This document shows positions 1 through 8,824 of a stretch of 64,000 nucleotides of DNA, one piece after another. The position numbers and the translations under genes are program-made. How positions within the stretch are numbered: the first letter of the stretch is position 1; each line of letters starts with the position of its first letter. The notes under the pieces are model-generated. The model was not told where the DNA came from. It worked only from the letters and a program-made list of their open reading frames with translations, and made no database searches. Source of the stretch: [Scytonema hofmanni] UTEX 2349 (lineage in GTDB: Bacteria; Cyanobacteriota; Cyanobacteriia; Cyanobacteriales; Nostocaceae); the NCBI RefSeq assembly GCF_000582685.1, contig NZ_KK073765.1:177382-241381 (forward strand), read 5' to 3'.

Positions 1-1290
1 GGTACCGCACGCACCAAGGATTGCTTTTGAGATTTCCTTGCCGTAAATTTTCTCCAACTGACCCATGTTTTGCCATCCGAGGATTCCACAGAATCCTTCA
101 GAACGCGACTCGTTAAGCCATTTAAACAAGTCTGGTAAAAAAATTGACGGTAGTTCGTCAACGCTAACCACAAGTGGACCAGAATATTTCCTCTTTTTGG
201 CAATACTGCGAGCGACGGTCATGTGTAAAATAGAAGTCATGAGTGGACCTACTGCGTCGCGGCGTTCGCGGTCGAGTCCAAAGATAATCATCTGTTTTTT
301 ACCTACCTCTAGTGGTAAAGTGGTCTGACCGATAAAACAGCCTAAAGTGTTCTTAGCCATGAATCTTGTAAACATGAGCGATGCGGTACCGGCGATACCT
401 GCGATGGTTTTCTCCGATCCGCTAGAGCTAAACAATTGACCAAAAGCTATTCTTATCCAGGGGTTGAGGCTCGCAGCCATCAAACGTTCGACCATCTTTT
501 CACTCGATAGAACTGCTGCTGCGGTCATGATATCGGCGAACTCGCCAAACTCCTTGGTGAGCATGAGGATTGCCTGGGTGAGTTGATCCCCCGCAGGTCC
601 AAAAAATGCGTCCTCATTGGCGCCTCCCAACATCCGGAAGTTTTTATTTATCACAGTTGCAAGCTGACGTGCGGTTTCAGCATCGCTACTGTCGCGCAAG
701 AAATCAATGGGGTTGCATACCTCCGATTCGGGGAATCCTGGCGCAAAGACGTGTACTTCATACCCCTTTGATTTAGCATAAGAAGCGATTTTGGCTTGTG
801 AGGGGTATTTAAAATCGTATAGTACGATACCAAACCCTTGGTCAATTGCTGAATATAGCATGGGGTTGATTGCCGAAAAAGATTTACCGCTACCGGGTGC
901 CCCAATGACGGCTGTACCTCTTTGAACATCAGGCACGTACATGGGTGTTCCCCCACTCCCCTTTGGTAGTTTTTGTTTTTTGTATCTGTGTACTCCAATA
1001 TACAAACTAGCCGAATCGCATTTGGGGGAAGTGACTTGCTTGATAGCCTTTTTCTTGGCGCGGTTTGTTTCTTGACTCCCACCCCAATAGCTAGTGGCAA
1101 GTTTGCCTTTTTTACCTCCAGAAAACATCTGTAAGAGAAATAGTCCTAATATCCCCCCGGCGAGTGCTAGTCCTTGGGGAGACATCAGTTGGTTGGTATA
1201 TTTGCTGAAGTCATAGCCAGACGAAGGTAAGGATTCTGTAGCAGTTTTAACTTTAGTGCTTGGGGTTTGAGCCAGGTATAAATTATTCAT
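1..1290 (-). CDS. VirD4/TraG-type coupling ATPase (partial, runs off window)
   Basis: This is the N-terminal 430 residues of a type IV coupling protein, the inner-membrane ATPase that delivers substrate DNA to the secretion channel. The reading starts with ATG at 1290 (MNNLYLAQTP) and stays open to base 1, so the C-terminus lies outside the window. A hydrophobic stretch near residues 35-55 (LALAGGILGLFLLQMF) is the membrane anchor. A Walker A motif GAPGSGKSFS follows, then VVSVDELPSIF as Walker B and a late GILGWQNMGQ segment typical of TraG/VirD4. It is the most downstream gene of the minus-strand conjugation cluster, separated from the next gene by about 500 bp. The family assignment is firm. 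Whether it acts in conjugation or another secretion process is inferred from context. Confidence 0.85.
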   Translation of the reverse strand, partial: MNNLYLAQTPSTKVKTATESLPSSGYDFSKYTNQLMSPQGLALAGGILGLFLLQMFSGGKKGKLATSYWGGSQETNRAKKKAIKQVTSPKCDSASLYIGVHRYKKQKLPKGSGGTPMYVPDVQRGTAVIGAPGSGKSFSAINPMLYSAIDQGFGIVLYDFKYPSQAKIASYAKSKGYEVHVFAPGFPESEVCNPIDFLRDSSDAETARQLATVINKNFRMLGGANEDAFFGPAGDQLTQAILMLTKEFGEFADIMTAAAVLSSEKMVERLMAASLNPWIRIAFGQLFSSSGSEKTIAGIAGTASLMFTRFMAKNTLGCFIGQTTLPLEVGKKQMIIFGLDRERRDAVGPLMTSILHMTVARSIAKKRKYSGPLVVSVDELPSIFLPDLFKWLNESRSEGFCGILGWQNMGQLEKIYGKEISKAILGACGT

Positions 1291-1786
1291 ATTTACTAAA
1301 AATTGGTATGAAGAAATATACTTTTGGATTGCATATTTATCCTTGTGGTGTTAATTGAGGAAAACTTGAGATTGACCCTAAGGGAGAGTCTGCCCTTCTT
1401 CGGCTTAGGTACAAAGCACTTCCCAGAAATGCGATCGCCGCATCGTTTTTACTGATAGTACTGGTTTCTAGCGAACGAGTCGCACACGTCCTTATAGGAC
1501 GGCTTTTTATGCTAAAATTAAATCGGCACTGCGATCAAACGCCTAGATAGCCAATATTGGGTACTCCCCAGCTACAATGCTCAGCTAGCCTTCGGCAACG
1601 CCAAGGGCGAACGTGCGACATAGTGTAGGAAAGAGGAAAAAAGATTCAGTAAATCATTCCAAACGCGGTCGGGCAGTCCGTGTACGCTTGTGGACGTATC
1701 CAAACGGGGATATTTAAATGCTTGCATTTGGGTATCTAGGGAGGACGGATGAAGCAAGAATCCTCATGCATTACAGCTGAGGAGTG
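1291..1786. other. Intergenic gap with a possible terminator
   Basis: About 500 bp without a recognisable gene between the coupling ATPase and the 526-aa gene. It contains a HIP1-like octamer near 1430 and one hairpin (1487-1501) followed by GCTTTTTAT. The gap may carry a separate promoter for the coupling-protein gene, but no promoter could be assigned with confidence. Confidence 0.4.
1487..1509 (+). terminator. Possible rho-independent terminator
   Basis: Five-base stem CGTCC/GGACG with loop TTATA, followed by GCTTTTTAT. The stem is short and there is no plus-strand gene directly upstream, so this may be part of a dispersed repeat rather than a working terminator. Confidence 0.25.
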
Positions 1787-3367
1787 TCAAAGAGTTGGTT
1801 TTTTAGGCACTGTCAGGGGTGTGCCTAAGATAATTGAGTCCATCTCGCTATAGTTTAAGAATGGAACAGGACCGATAAAGTAGGGCGTGCAGGTGCGACC
1901 AACGAAGGGGATTGTTTTGCAGAAACGGAAGAACATCGCAGTAGTTATACTTCCGTCAGCTTCGTTGACATCCCAGATAACTTGTTTGAATGATTTACCG
2001 AAGGGATGTCTTCCGGTTGGTTCTTTCCCGCCGTTAACACCACCGAGAATACCGAACCCACCCTTGACTTTTTGGAACTTGCCTGACATCCATGCCGCAC
2101 CAGTTAGGTTATCGTTTCCAGCTACTTCGATGTGGGCGCATTTTTTGTTGTAGCAGGGGACGTTAAATCCTTCTTGCTCGCTACCCGATATTGATTTCCA
2201 CCTGCCGTTTTCTACCTCTTTAAGTACCACATCCACCTTACCGATAAAGCTGGTATCGGGTACGGGTACTCCAGGTAACTGGTCAAATGGTACTTTTCCC
2301 AATCCCGGAACCTTGCCGATAATAGTATTTTCCCAGTTGTTAAACTTTTTGAGGGCGGCTTTTTCGATACCGGGAATGCTGGTGAGTTTGTATTTATCAA
2401 GTTTGAGGTATTTGCCAAGTTCGGCGGTTTCAAGTTTGGGGTAACTTTCGAGTGCTTCTCCTACAGTCAAGCTGCTTGTTGCATCCCCTGTCACTTTACT
2501 AACTAAATCATCAATTGCGGGAATATCGGCAACTTCTAATTTGGATAATCCTGGGATAGCTGAAGCTAAATCGCCGAGTGACTGCCACTTGAGTGTCTCA
2601 AAGTCTGATAGTTTGAGATTTTTGAGGCTGGTATCCGTTATTTTTGAGATTTGACTGAGGTTAAGATTTTCGATTTTGAATTCTGTTGCCTCAAAATCTC
2701 CCAACTGCATTACCTCAGCAAGTGACTGTCCCGCGCTCCAAACACGCTTTCCTTTAAGTTTTAAGTCTTTAATGTTAGGAAATTCAACTTCCCCTGCACT
2801 TGAAAACTTCATGCTATCAAAGTTAATCTTGCTCCAGTCAGGGACAGGCATCCCATTGATATACTTGACCGCAAGGAGTTGTTTTTTCGGTGTTTTAGCT
2901 TGTTTGCTCGAATGATTCAAATTTGAATCATTCGGGGAGAGGTTTACCGAAGTGTTCCCGAAGTACCCTGCTCTAAGCCGCTTTGCGTCTAGTGCTGGAG
3001 GGAGTATAGAACTAGTAACTTCTCTCAAATTTGAAACATTCGTTGGTGTAGCTGCGACAGCTTTATTCTCAAATACGAGACTGCCGATATTGTAGCTACC
3101 CCCGAATCTAATTAACCCGTGGAGGGCGAGTCCTGCCACCATACCAGCAGCCATGAGGTAGCGCCATACATTCATCTTTGTAGTGCGCCATTGATACCCC
3201 TTACTTGGTTCATTTTTAGGAGGGTTGTAATTCGTGGTTGTAACTGGAACAATGGCGACTATCTCCGAGTTAACTTGGATGGCGCTAGTCTGCGGGTGGA
3301 TTGCTTCTGTTGTAATATTTATTACTTGAAATGTGTGATTATCTGTTAAAAAATCTTTGGTTTCCAT
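1787..3367 (-). CDS. Unknown membrane-anchored protein of the secretion cluster (526 aa)
   Basis: No known family recognised. The protein has a short cytoplasmic N-terminus, one transmembrane segment around residues 68-86 (YLMAAGMVAGLALHGLI), then a long exported part. Residues about 200-350 repeat a leucine-rich helical theme with recurring IPGLSK / IPGIEK / VPGLGK turns. The C-terminal 130 residues hold several cysteines (CYNKKC, FCKT, RTCTP) and a GRHPFGKSF motif, suggesting a disulfide-stabilised outer domain. It lies 90 bp downstream of the VirB9-like gene and on the same strand, so it is probably a lineage-specific component of the secretion machine. A role as surface adhesin or channel subunit is inference only. 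Confidence 0.6.
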   Translation of the reverse strand: METKDFLTDNHTFQVINITTEAIHPQTSAIQVNSEIVAIVPVTTTNYNPPKNEPSKGYQWRTTKMNVWRYLMAAGMVAGLALHGLIRFGGSYNIGSLVFENKAVAATPTNVSNLREVTSSILPPALDAKRLRAGYFGNTSVNLSPNDSNLNHSSKQAKTPKKQLLAVKYINGMPVPDWSKINFDSMKFSSAGEVEFPNIKDLKLKGKRVWSAGQSLAEVMQLGDFEATEFKIENLNLSQISKITDTSLKNLKLSDFETLKWQSLGDLASAIPGLSKLEVADIPAIDDLVSKVTGDATSSLTVGEALESYPKLETAELGKYLKLDKYKLTSIPGIEKAALKKFNNWENTIIGKVPGLGKVPFDQLPGVPVPDTSFIGKVDVVLKEVENGRWKSISGSEQEGFNVPCYNKKCAHIEVAGNDNLTGAAWMSGKFQKVKGGFGILGGVNGGKEPTGRHPFGKSFKQVIWDVNEADGSITTAMFFRFCKTIPFVGRTCTPYFIGPVPFLNYSEMDSIILGTPLTVPKKPTL

Positions 3368-3457
3368 AATCTTTACTACTTTTCAACAACTAGGTTTTCT
3401 GGTGTAGGTTGGGATTTGTTGAGTATTATTTGTTTCTACTGGTTTGGGAGGGGCATC

Positions 3458-4195
3458 TCAAAATAAGCGTTTTCCACCCATAAGCATGAGCTTTTCAACT
3501 AATTTCATCGATACCCCGGTGTTGGTTGCAGCGATGGTGAGTTCTTCACCTGTGCGTCGCAACTCGACTAGTTTGGTTAATCTTTCCCACAGTGGGGTAT
3601 TGCTGCTTATCCACTGTTTGTCAAGTGCAACCTGCATTCCTTTGGCAATATATTTGCTATCAGATACGGCAATGTAATCAGATGAAGGTTTTTCTGGTTC
3701 CCGGTTATTGCTTGAGTCACCTATAATTTCTAGTTGGCTGTATTCGGGTTTTCCACTGCCTGGTATGATTTGGAAATGATAAGATTTTTTATTACCTCCA
3801 GATTCAGTAATTACTGTGAGGTGCGAACCATAACTAGCTTGTGGCAATCCGGGTATTTTGACTGTTTCGATACGGCGGAGATGAATAAGTCCTGCTCCAC
3901 TTTCCTCGGACGAACATTTTCCCAATCCTTCCAGACAGCCATCTACGTCAATTACAAATTTGGAGGGGTCATCCAACCAGATTTTTTTAATAACTTCCCC
4001 GGTGCGGTAAAACGAAATTGATACTCCATGTCCGTTCCAAACCTTGACGGTTTGTAGTTGGGCGGTTTCTCCCGATACCATGTATGCTTCTATTTGACGG
4101 ACAATACCTGCTGTCGCACTTTGTATAGGTAGTGCAGGCAGCGCGATCGCCGAAGATAAAAGTAAGCTTAAACTGAATAAATATTTAGCTACCAT
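3458..4195 (-). CDS. VirB9/TrbG-like secreted channel protein
   Basis: A 245-residue protein with a clear N-terminal signal peptide (hydrophobic residues 5-27 ending in ATAG). Downstream is a beta-strand-rich region with alternating hydrophobic residues, including VSISFYRTGEVIKKIWLDDP and KSYHFQIIPG. This is the pattern of the N-terminal VirB9/CagX domain, which binds the outer-membrane ring. It follows the VirB10-like gene after only 9 bp and precedes the unknown 526-aa gene. The name rests on position, secretion signal and length (VirB9 proteins are usually 250-300 aa), not on a diagnostic motif. Confidence 0.5.
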   Translation of the reverse strand: MVAKYLFSLSLLLSSAIALPALPIQSATAGIVRQIEAYMVSGETAQLQTVKVWNGHGVSISFYRTGEVIKKIWLDDPSKFVIDVDGCLEGLGKCSSEESGAGLIHLRRIETVKIPGLPQASYGSHLTVITESGGNKKSYHFQIIPGSGKPEYSQLEIIGDSSNNREPEKPSSDYIAVSDSKYIAKGMQVALDKQWISSNTPLWERLTKLVELRRTGEELTIAATNTGVSMKLVEKLMLMGGKRLF

Positions 4196-4204
4196 GACGG
4201 TTTG

Positions 4205-5953
4205 TTACAGTTTGATGGAGCGATTGACGAGAATAGAGATTTTGGTGTATGCAGGTACATACCAGATGTTTGGACGGCTGGTAATTTCACTAGTAGCTTG
4301 TTGGGTGCGGCTTGTAATGGTTTCCGATAGCTTGCCAAAAGCGCCTTCTAAAAATGCACCTGTGATATCGCGATTATTTCCTGTGGTGCGCGTGCGGCTG
4401 CCACCGAAGGGGAGGTCTTCTGTGGTTTGGTCTTGTCTGTTGATTATTTCTCCTACTTTTGCAAGTCCCGCGATAGTGCCAAGAGTGGTATCAAAAAGAG
4501 CGATTTCTCCTCCCTTATCTTTGTAGGGACGGGCGATGAGGGGGTTATTACCTTTACCTAGAATTGAGATTGCGCCGGGGGAGATGGGATATTCAGTACC
4601 ATCTTTAAGTATTGCAATTACTTCAGCAGTGATATTAAATCCACTATCAACAGAGATAAGTGCGATCGCAACTTGCGTACCAGCACTCAGGGCTATTCCA
4701 CCTGTGTTGCTTTTGATTGGTTCATCCAAGCGGGCTACAAATCTGAGATTGCTGTTTGTGCTGCCTTGAGTGAGTATTAAAGGAGTAACTAAGGTAGCGC
4801 TTGTGGAAGAACCTACTACTAAATATTGGGTTTGTCTTTCCTCTAAAATTTGGGCTTCTTCAGTTAGGTAATTAATAGAACTAAGTTGGGCTTGCTTGCT
4901 TTTAGAAGTAGTAAACTCGACAGCGTTAGTTGGTTCCCATCGGGGGCGCAGTTCTTCAACTTCCCCTGTGTTGTTGGGTGTACTGTTAGGTGTAATATCG
5001 ACTGTATTTTCACCGCGACGGTTGCGGCGGCGGGGTGTTTCATTATCAGAAGGAACTTCCTCTTCTGTTCTACTGCTAGCAATAGTAGTGCTGTCGGTAT
5101 TGTTACCATATTCAACTCGACCGACATTACCCAGACTGCGGAGGCGTTCGAGTTCGGCTATGGGGTCTTTCTGTGTTTCTGTACGACTCTCGCTGGATGA
5201 TGGTGCTGCTTTTGTGGTTTTACTACTTACCGGAAGAGTTATTTTTGGTAAAGTTGCAGTGGGGCGTAAGGGTTCGATGGGACGGGACGCAAGGACTGCA
5301 CTGCGTCTTGGTCTGTTGTATTCAGTTTCAGGATTTGCTTCCCGGTATACACGGTAGCTGCGCGGAGGGGGAGGTGTTTCTTGAGATGTGACCCTAGCTT
5401 GAGTTGTGGTAGACAAAGCGGGAGTGTTGGCGTTAGGAATTTGTTTTTTACTGTTTTTACCGTCTGGAGTTTCTTCACCTTCAGTATTATTTTTTTTGGT
5501 TTCTTTCTCTTTACCGTTGAGTGCTTCAAGTTCTTGCTGTTGCTTTTGGAGAGCTAGTTTTGCATAAGCATCCCCGTCCTTCTCTTCAAATGGTGCGGAT
5601 GTAGGAGTGTTGTTGGAAGTAGCAACTGGAGTTTGAGCAGTGTTGCTGCCACCGTTGATCATGCTGTTGAGGACGACAAACATAAGTAAAAAACCTACTC
5701 CAAATGCACCTCCAATAATGCCGAGTCTCGACCAGGGAGAGGTTACAAAATCATGTTTGGTTTGAACGGCTGCGGGATTTTCCTCCTCATCATCATCTTC
5801 TGTTGATTCTTTTTCTAATTCATTTTCACATTCAGTTGGTTTAACTCTATCTTCATCGAGTGGTAAAAGTGCATCAACAGAGTTATTTTGATTTAAATTA
5901 TCGTTATTACTAATAATAGTTTCTTGATTTTCGTCGTCAAAATTTAGTGTCAT
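4205..5953 (-). CDS. VirB10/TrbI-like channel protein
   Basis: A 582-residue protein with classic VirB10 architecture. It has an acidic cytoplasmic N-terminus (residues 1-75), one transmembrane helix at about 77-97 (IIGGAFGVGFLLMFVV), and a long proline/threonine-rich periplasmic stalk to about residue 340. The C-terminal beta-domain contains the VVGSSTSATLVTPLI and LSAGTQVAIALISVDSG segments expected for the TrbI fold. VirB10 spans inner and outer membranes and gates the channel. It lies 38 bp downstream of the VirB8-like gene and 9 bp upstream of the VirB9-like gene, which places all core-complex subunits together. Start at 5953 (ATG). Confidence 0.75.
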   Translation of the reverse strand: MTLNFDDENQETIISNNDNLNQNNSVDALLPLDEDRVKPTECENELEKESTEDDDEEENPAAVQTKHDFVTSPWSRLGIIGGAFGVGFLLMFVVLNSMINGGSNTAQTPVATSNNTPTSAPFEEKDGDAYAKLALQKQQQELEALNGKEKETKKNNTEGEETPDGKNSKKQIPNANTPALSTTTQARVTSQETPPPPRSYRVYREANPETEYNRPRRSAVLASRPIEPLRPTATLPKITLPVSSKTTKAAPSSSESRTETQKDPIAELERLRSLGNVGRVEYGNNTDSTTIASSRTEEEVPSDNETPRRRNRRGENTVDITPNSTPNNTGEVEELRPRWEPTNAVEFTTSKSKQAQLSSINYLTEEAQILEERQTQYLVVGSSTSATLVTPLILTQGSTNSNLRFVARLDEPIKSNTGGIALSAGTQVAIALISVDSGFNITAEVIAILKDGTEYPISPGAISILGKGNNPLIARPYKDKGGEIALFDTTLGTIAGLAKVGEIINRQDQTTEDLPFGGSRTRTTGNNRDITGAFLEGAFGKLSETITSRTQQATSEITSRPNIWYVPAYTKISILVNRSIKL

Positions 5954-5991
5954 ATATTACAAGTTAATTGCTACAATGTTTAACTAAATTA

Positions 5992-6774
5992 TTATTTTCT
6001 CTTTTTACCAAGTTCGTAATCTACGATTTGGGTTATTTCTAAACCAGACATTTTAGCTTTATAAATTTTTTTGGCTATCTCGCTAGTTTCGGGTGGGTTT
6101 TGGGGGCTATCTATTGCTGCTACGGTAATTGTTTTGTTGAAAGTAATGCCTTTACTTAGATTTCTTTCACCGTTGAATGTGACTAAATTACCGATAACAT
6201 CAACTTCCCATTTCCCATGTTCGATTTTACGTGGTTTGGAGACAAAGTTGGTTACAAGAGTGACTGTACCTTTTCCGGAAAGTATACCTTCAGGGATTGT
6301 TTCTGCTAGTTTTTTGAGGAAGCTGGCGCGGAAATCTTGATTTTCAGATAGTGTGAAAGCCCCTTCCCAAACATCGGTGGGGATTTTTCTTCTAGCGCCA
6401 TTTACAGTTTCAATTTCTATTCCTTTATCTACTTTTTGGACTAAATTTCCATTATCATCTTCATTGATAACTCCATCCCAGTTGAATAATTTAATTAAGC
6501 TATTAGTAACAAAATCGTTGATAACTTTGTCAGTTCTTTCTCCAGGAGCAACACTTTTGATAGTTTTGGTACTTCCATTTTCTAACTGGACAAATGTCAT
6601 AGCTTTCATGTATCTGTTATTAGCAGAAGTTGCCCCAAAATTGATAAATTGTAATAGAAGAGAGAGGATGCCAGAGAAGGCGCCTACTGTAGTTGCGATT
6701 GCGACTGGTGCTGATGTAGATTGTCCGTAACTGAGTAGGCGAAGCGGTTGTGATTTTGGTTTAAATTTGAGCAT
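5992..6774 (-). CDS. VirB8/TrbF/TraE-like inner-membrane protein
   Basis: A 260-residue protein with a short basic N-terminus, one transmembrane segment near residues 23-45 (VAIATTVGAFSGILSLLLQF) and a roughly 200-residue periplasmic domain. Size and topology match VirB8-type assembly factors, which nucleate the channel between VirB6 and VirB10. The gene lies 6 bp from the VirB6-like stop and 38 bp from the VirB10-like start, the usual place for virB8. No catalytic motif is expected. The assignment is by synteny and topology. Confidence 0.5.
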   Translation of the reverse strand: MLKFKPKSQPLRLLSYGQSTSAPVAIATTVGAFSGILSLLLQFINFGATSANNRYMKAMTFVQLENGSTKTIKSVAPGERTDKVINDFVTNSLIKLFNWDGVINEDDNGNLVQKVDKGIEIETVNGARRKIPTDVWEGAFTLSENQDFRASFLKKLAETIPEGILSGKGTVTLVTNFVSKPRKIEHGKWEVDVIGNLVTFNGERNLSKGITFNKTITVAAIDSPQNPPETSEIAKKIYKAKMSGLEITQIVDYELGKKRK

Positions 6775-6780
6775 TGTTGA

Positions 6781-7962
6781 TTATTTTTTTCTTACTTTTG
6801 CAGCGACAAATTTTGTGGCATTTACGCCTACTGTTGCTGCTGTGCTTGCTCCGGCTGTAGCGATGGGAGCTGCAACTTGAGATCCAAACGATGCGGCTTT
6901 ACCCAATCCTGACCAAACAGCAAGTCCGCCGCCAGCCGCCAGAGATGATGCCAGGATAGGAGAAACCAACCCAACGAAAAGAAGAAATATCATTGGCTGG
7001 TTTTGCTCGGAATTTGCAATTAGTTGTCCGCACAAACCGATAATGATGTTGAAGCAAAGTTTTGCGATGCCGACTGAAAAATAGCCAGTTAACCAGGCAA
7101 AGATTGGTTTAGCGCCAAACGGGAGTAATGAACCACCAACTGCAAGCGGACCGAGAAGGGCGGTTAACAGCATCGTAAATTCAATGCCCCACTGGTAGGC
7201 ATTATTTAGGGCAAGTAATATGACGGCGACAAAACCAGTTATCATTGAGCCGATGGTACTGGTGATTGTGTTACCGACTTTTTCTATCACTTGACCGGGA
7301 GAAAGATTTGAGAGTGCGTCTTTAGCGTCGGATAGGGACTTAAGGGGGTTAAATTCCCAACTTCCTTCGCTAGGTGCTTCTCCCTTGAATAAGCCTGGTG
7401 CAGACTTTTTGATTTCAAGTTCGGCTTGTTGGAGACAGGCGATCGCATCACCAGTACCACCCGGAATCGACCGACATCTTTCCATCGCGCCTCCGACTTG
7501 CTGTTGAAGGGCGATATTTCCAACTGCGCGGTTGAATGCTACCTCAAGGTTTGCTCCTGCGGCTGTAAAATTGAGTACATCGTTGTTGACATTATTGATA
7601 TACCCTCTGACTGTAAGGGTTCCGCTTCTAAGTAAAGTGCCGTTGTTTGCTAGCAATCCAATGACTATGATGGGCCATATCCAACTTGATAACGCCTTCA
7701 TGTCTTCTTGGTTGATGAAGTTTTTACCAAGTTCCACCATATATAGAGTGAGGGTGGCGAGGGCGAAAAACTGACCGACCTTACACATTGCACCATATAA
7801 ATTTCCGTTGAGGGTTTCTTGCCAGAGTTCGTTAAACCCCTCAGCTACTAGTTGCGCTCCCCCGGCGGCGTTTTGGAGGATGTCTTGTCCAAAATATGGG
7901 TCAGTGGCAATTATTAGATGGTCTAACATGGGCACTTGTGTTATACGTTTGTAGGGAGTCAT
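6781..7962 (-). CDS. VirB6/TrbL-like polytopic membrane protein
   Basis: A 393-residue protein with at least five hydrophobic segments: FALATLTLYMVEL, WIWPIIVIGLLAN, FVAVILLALNNAYQWG followed by LLTALLGPLAVGG, LCFNIIIGLCGQLI and FLLFVGLVSPILASS. It has a long central loop and a basic alanine-rich tail. This is the VirB6/TrbL pattern of an inner-membrane channel subunit. It sits between the VirB5/TrbJ-like and VirB8-like genes, as in trb-type operons. The N-terminal QDILQNAAGGAQLVAEGF region resembles the amphipathic start of TrbL-type proteins. Family membership is likely but rests on topology and order. Confidence 0.6.
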   Translation of the reverse strand: MTPYKRITQVPMLDHLIIATDPYFGQDILQNAAGGAQLVAEGFNELWQETLNGNLYGAMCKVGQFFALATLTLYMVELGKNFINQEDMKALSSWIWPIIVIGLLANNGTLLRSGTLTVRGYINNVNNDVLNFTAAGANLEVAFNRAVGNIALQQQVGGAMERCRSIPGGTGDAIACLQQAELEIKKSAPGLFKGEAPSEGSWEFNPLKSLSDAKDALSNLSPGQVIEKVGNTITSTIGSMITGFVAVILLALNNAYQWGIEFTMLLTALLGPLAVGGSLLPFGAKPIFAWLTGYFSVGIAKLCFNIIIGLCGQLIANSEQNQPMIFLLFVGLVSPILASSLAAGGGLAVWSGLGKAASFGSQVAAPIATAGASTAATVGVNATKFVAAKVRKK

Positions 7963-7998
7963 CTCTGCAATCAGAGATGACTAATTGATTAAAGCAAA

Positions 7999-8745
7999 TT
8001 ACTTACCAGCAGTAGTTTTGAGAGAGCTAAACCCGCTAATTTCTATGTACTGGGAGGTAATACCGTCCATCATCAGATTTTGACGGCGGCGATCGCTTGC
8101 ACCTTGTTCGGCGATTTGAGATAGCATCAAGTTAGTTTGTTGTGAGTCATGCCGCTGTTGCAGTCCGTCAGTGCGCGATTGTCCCAACATTGAGACAACC
8201 TGGGCGTTTTGAGCAGCAATCACCTTGAGGATGTTTTGTGAAGCATCCATTCCTTGCGCTTCGTTAGCCAAATCTTGCGCCGAGGCTACTGTTTGTTGGG
8301 TTGCTTCAATTTCCTTTTTGGTACGTTCTTGCCCTTTTTCCCCCAGGACACTTTCAACTGTGGCGCGGGTGGTTTCCCGTTCCAGTTCGTTGCCTGCACC
8401 TACAGCACCTTCAACTGTGTTACTTTCGTTCCAGTTACCCTTGCCCAAGAGTTGCTCTTTCAACTTATCGGCTGAGTTTACTGGGTCTGGCATATCCATA
8501 CTGCCAGTCTTAATAGCAGTTTTGGCTTCGCCTTTCATCCCACCCCAACTTTGATTAATGGCAGCGGTGAGTTCGCCTTTAGTTTCTTCAAAGTAGCTAT
8601 TGAGTTCGCCCAATAATTCATTAAAGAAACTATTAACATCTAGTGAGAGGGCTAGTACAGGTTCTGTTCCAAGAAAAATACATACCCCAATTACCGAGCC
8701 GATTATTAGTCGTTTTTTGGGTTTAAACTTGAATGGTTGTTTCAT
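7999..8745 (-). CDS. VirB5/TrbJ-like exported coiled-coil protein
   Basis: A 248-residue protein with a basic N-terminus and signal peptide (residues about 13-33, ending VLALS), then a largely helical, glutamine- and alanine-rich sequence (EIEATQQTVASAQDLANEAQG). It lacks cysteines. Such exported helical proteins between the VirB4 and VirB6 genes are usually VirB5 or TrbJ family, pilus-tip or surface-exclusion components. It is preceded by the VirB4 gene (79 bp gap) and followed by the VirB6-like gene (36 bp gap). Sequence alone does not prove the family. Confidence 0.5.
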   Translation of the reverse strand: MKQPFKFKPKKRLIIGSVIGVCIFLGTEPVLALSLDVNSFFNELLGELNSYFEETKGELTAAINQSWGGMKGEAKTAIKTGSMDMPDPVNSADKLKEQLLGKGNWNESNTVEGAVGAGNELERETTRATVESVLGEKGQERTKKEIEATQQTVASAQDLANEAQGMDASQNILKVIAAQNAQVVSMLGQSRTDGLQQRHDSQQTNLMLSQIAEQGASDRRRQNLMMDGITSQYIEISGFSSLKTTAGK

Positions 8746-8824
8746 AATTTACTCGTGTATTTGTCCATGTGGCAGTGATAACTCAGTCTTAAATTTGGTT
8801 ACTTTTAGCCACTTTTTTAGGGAT

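Noticed and set aside
651..1100. 149-codon minus-strand ORF inside the coupling-ATPase region
   Set aside because: The other minus-strand frame carries the Walker motifs and runs without a stop over the whole 1,290 bases. This one is a shadow.
4896..5357. Long plus-strand ORF opposite the VirB10-like gene
   Set aside because: It is a shadow of the low-complexity proline/threonine-rich stalk, and its composition (serine, leucine and arginine runs) is not protein-like.
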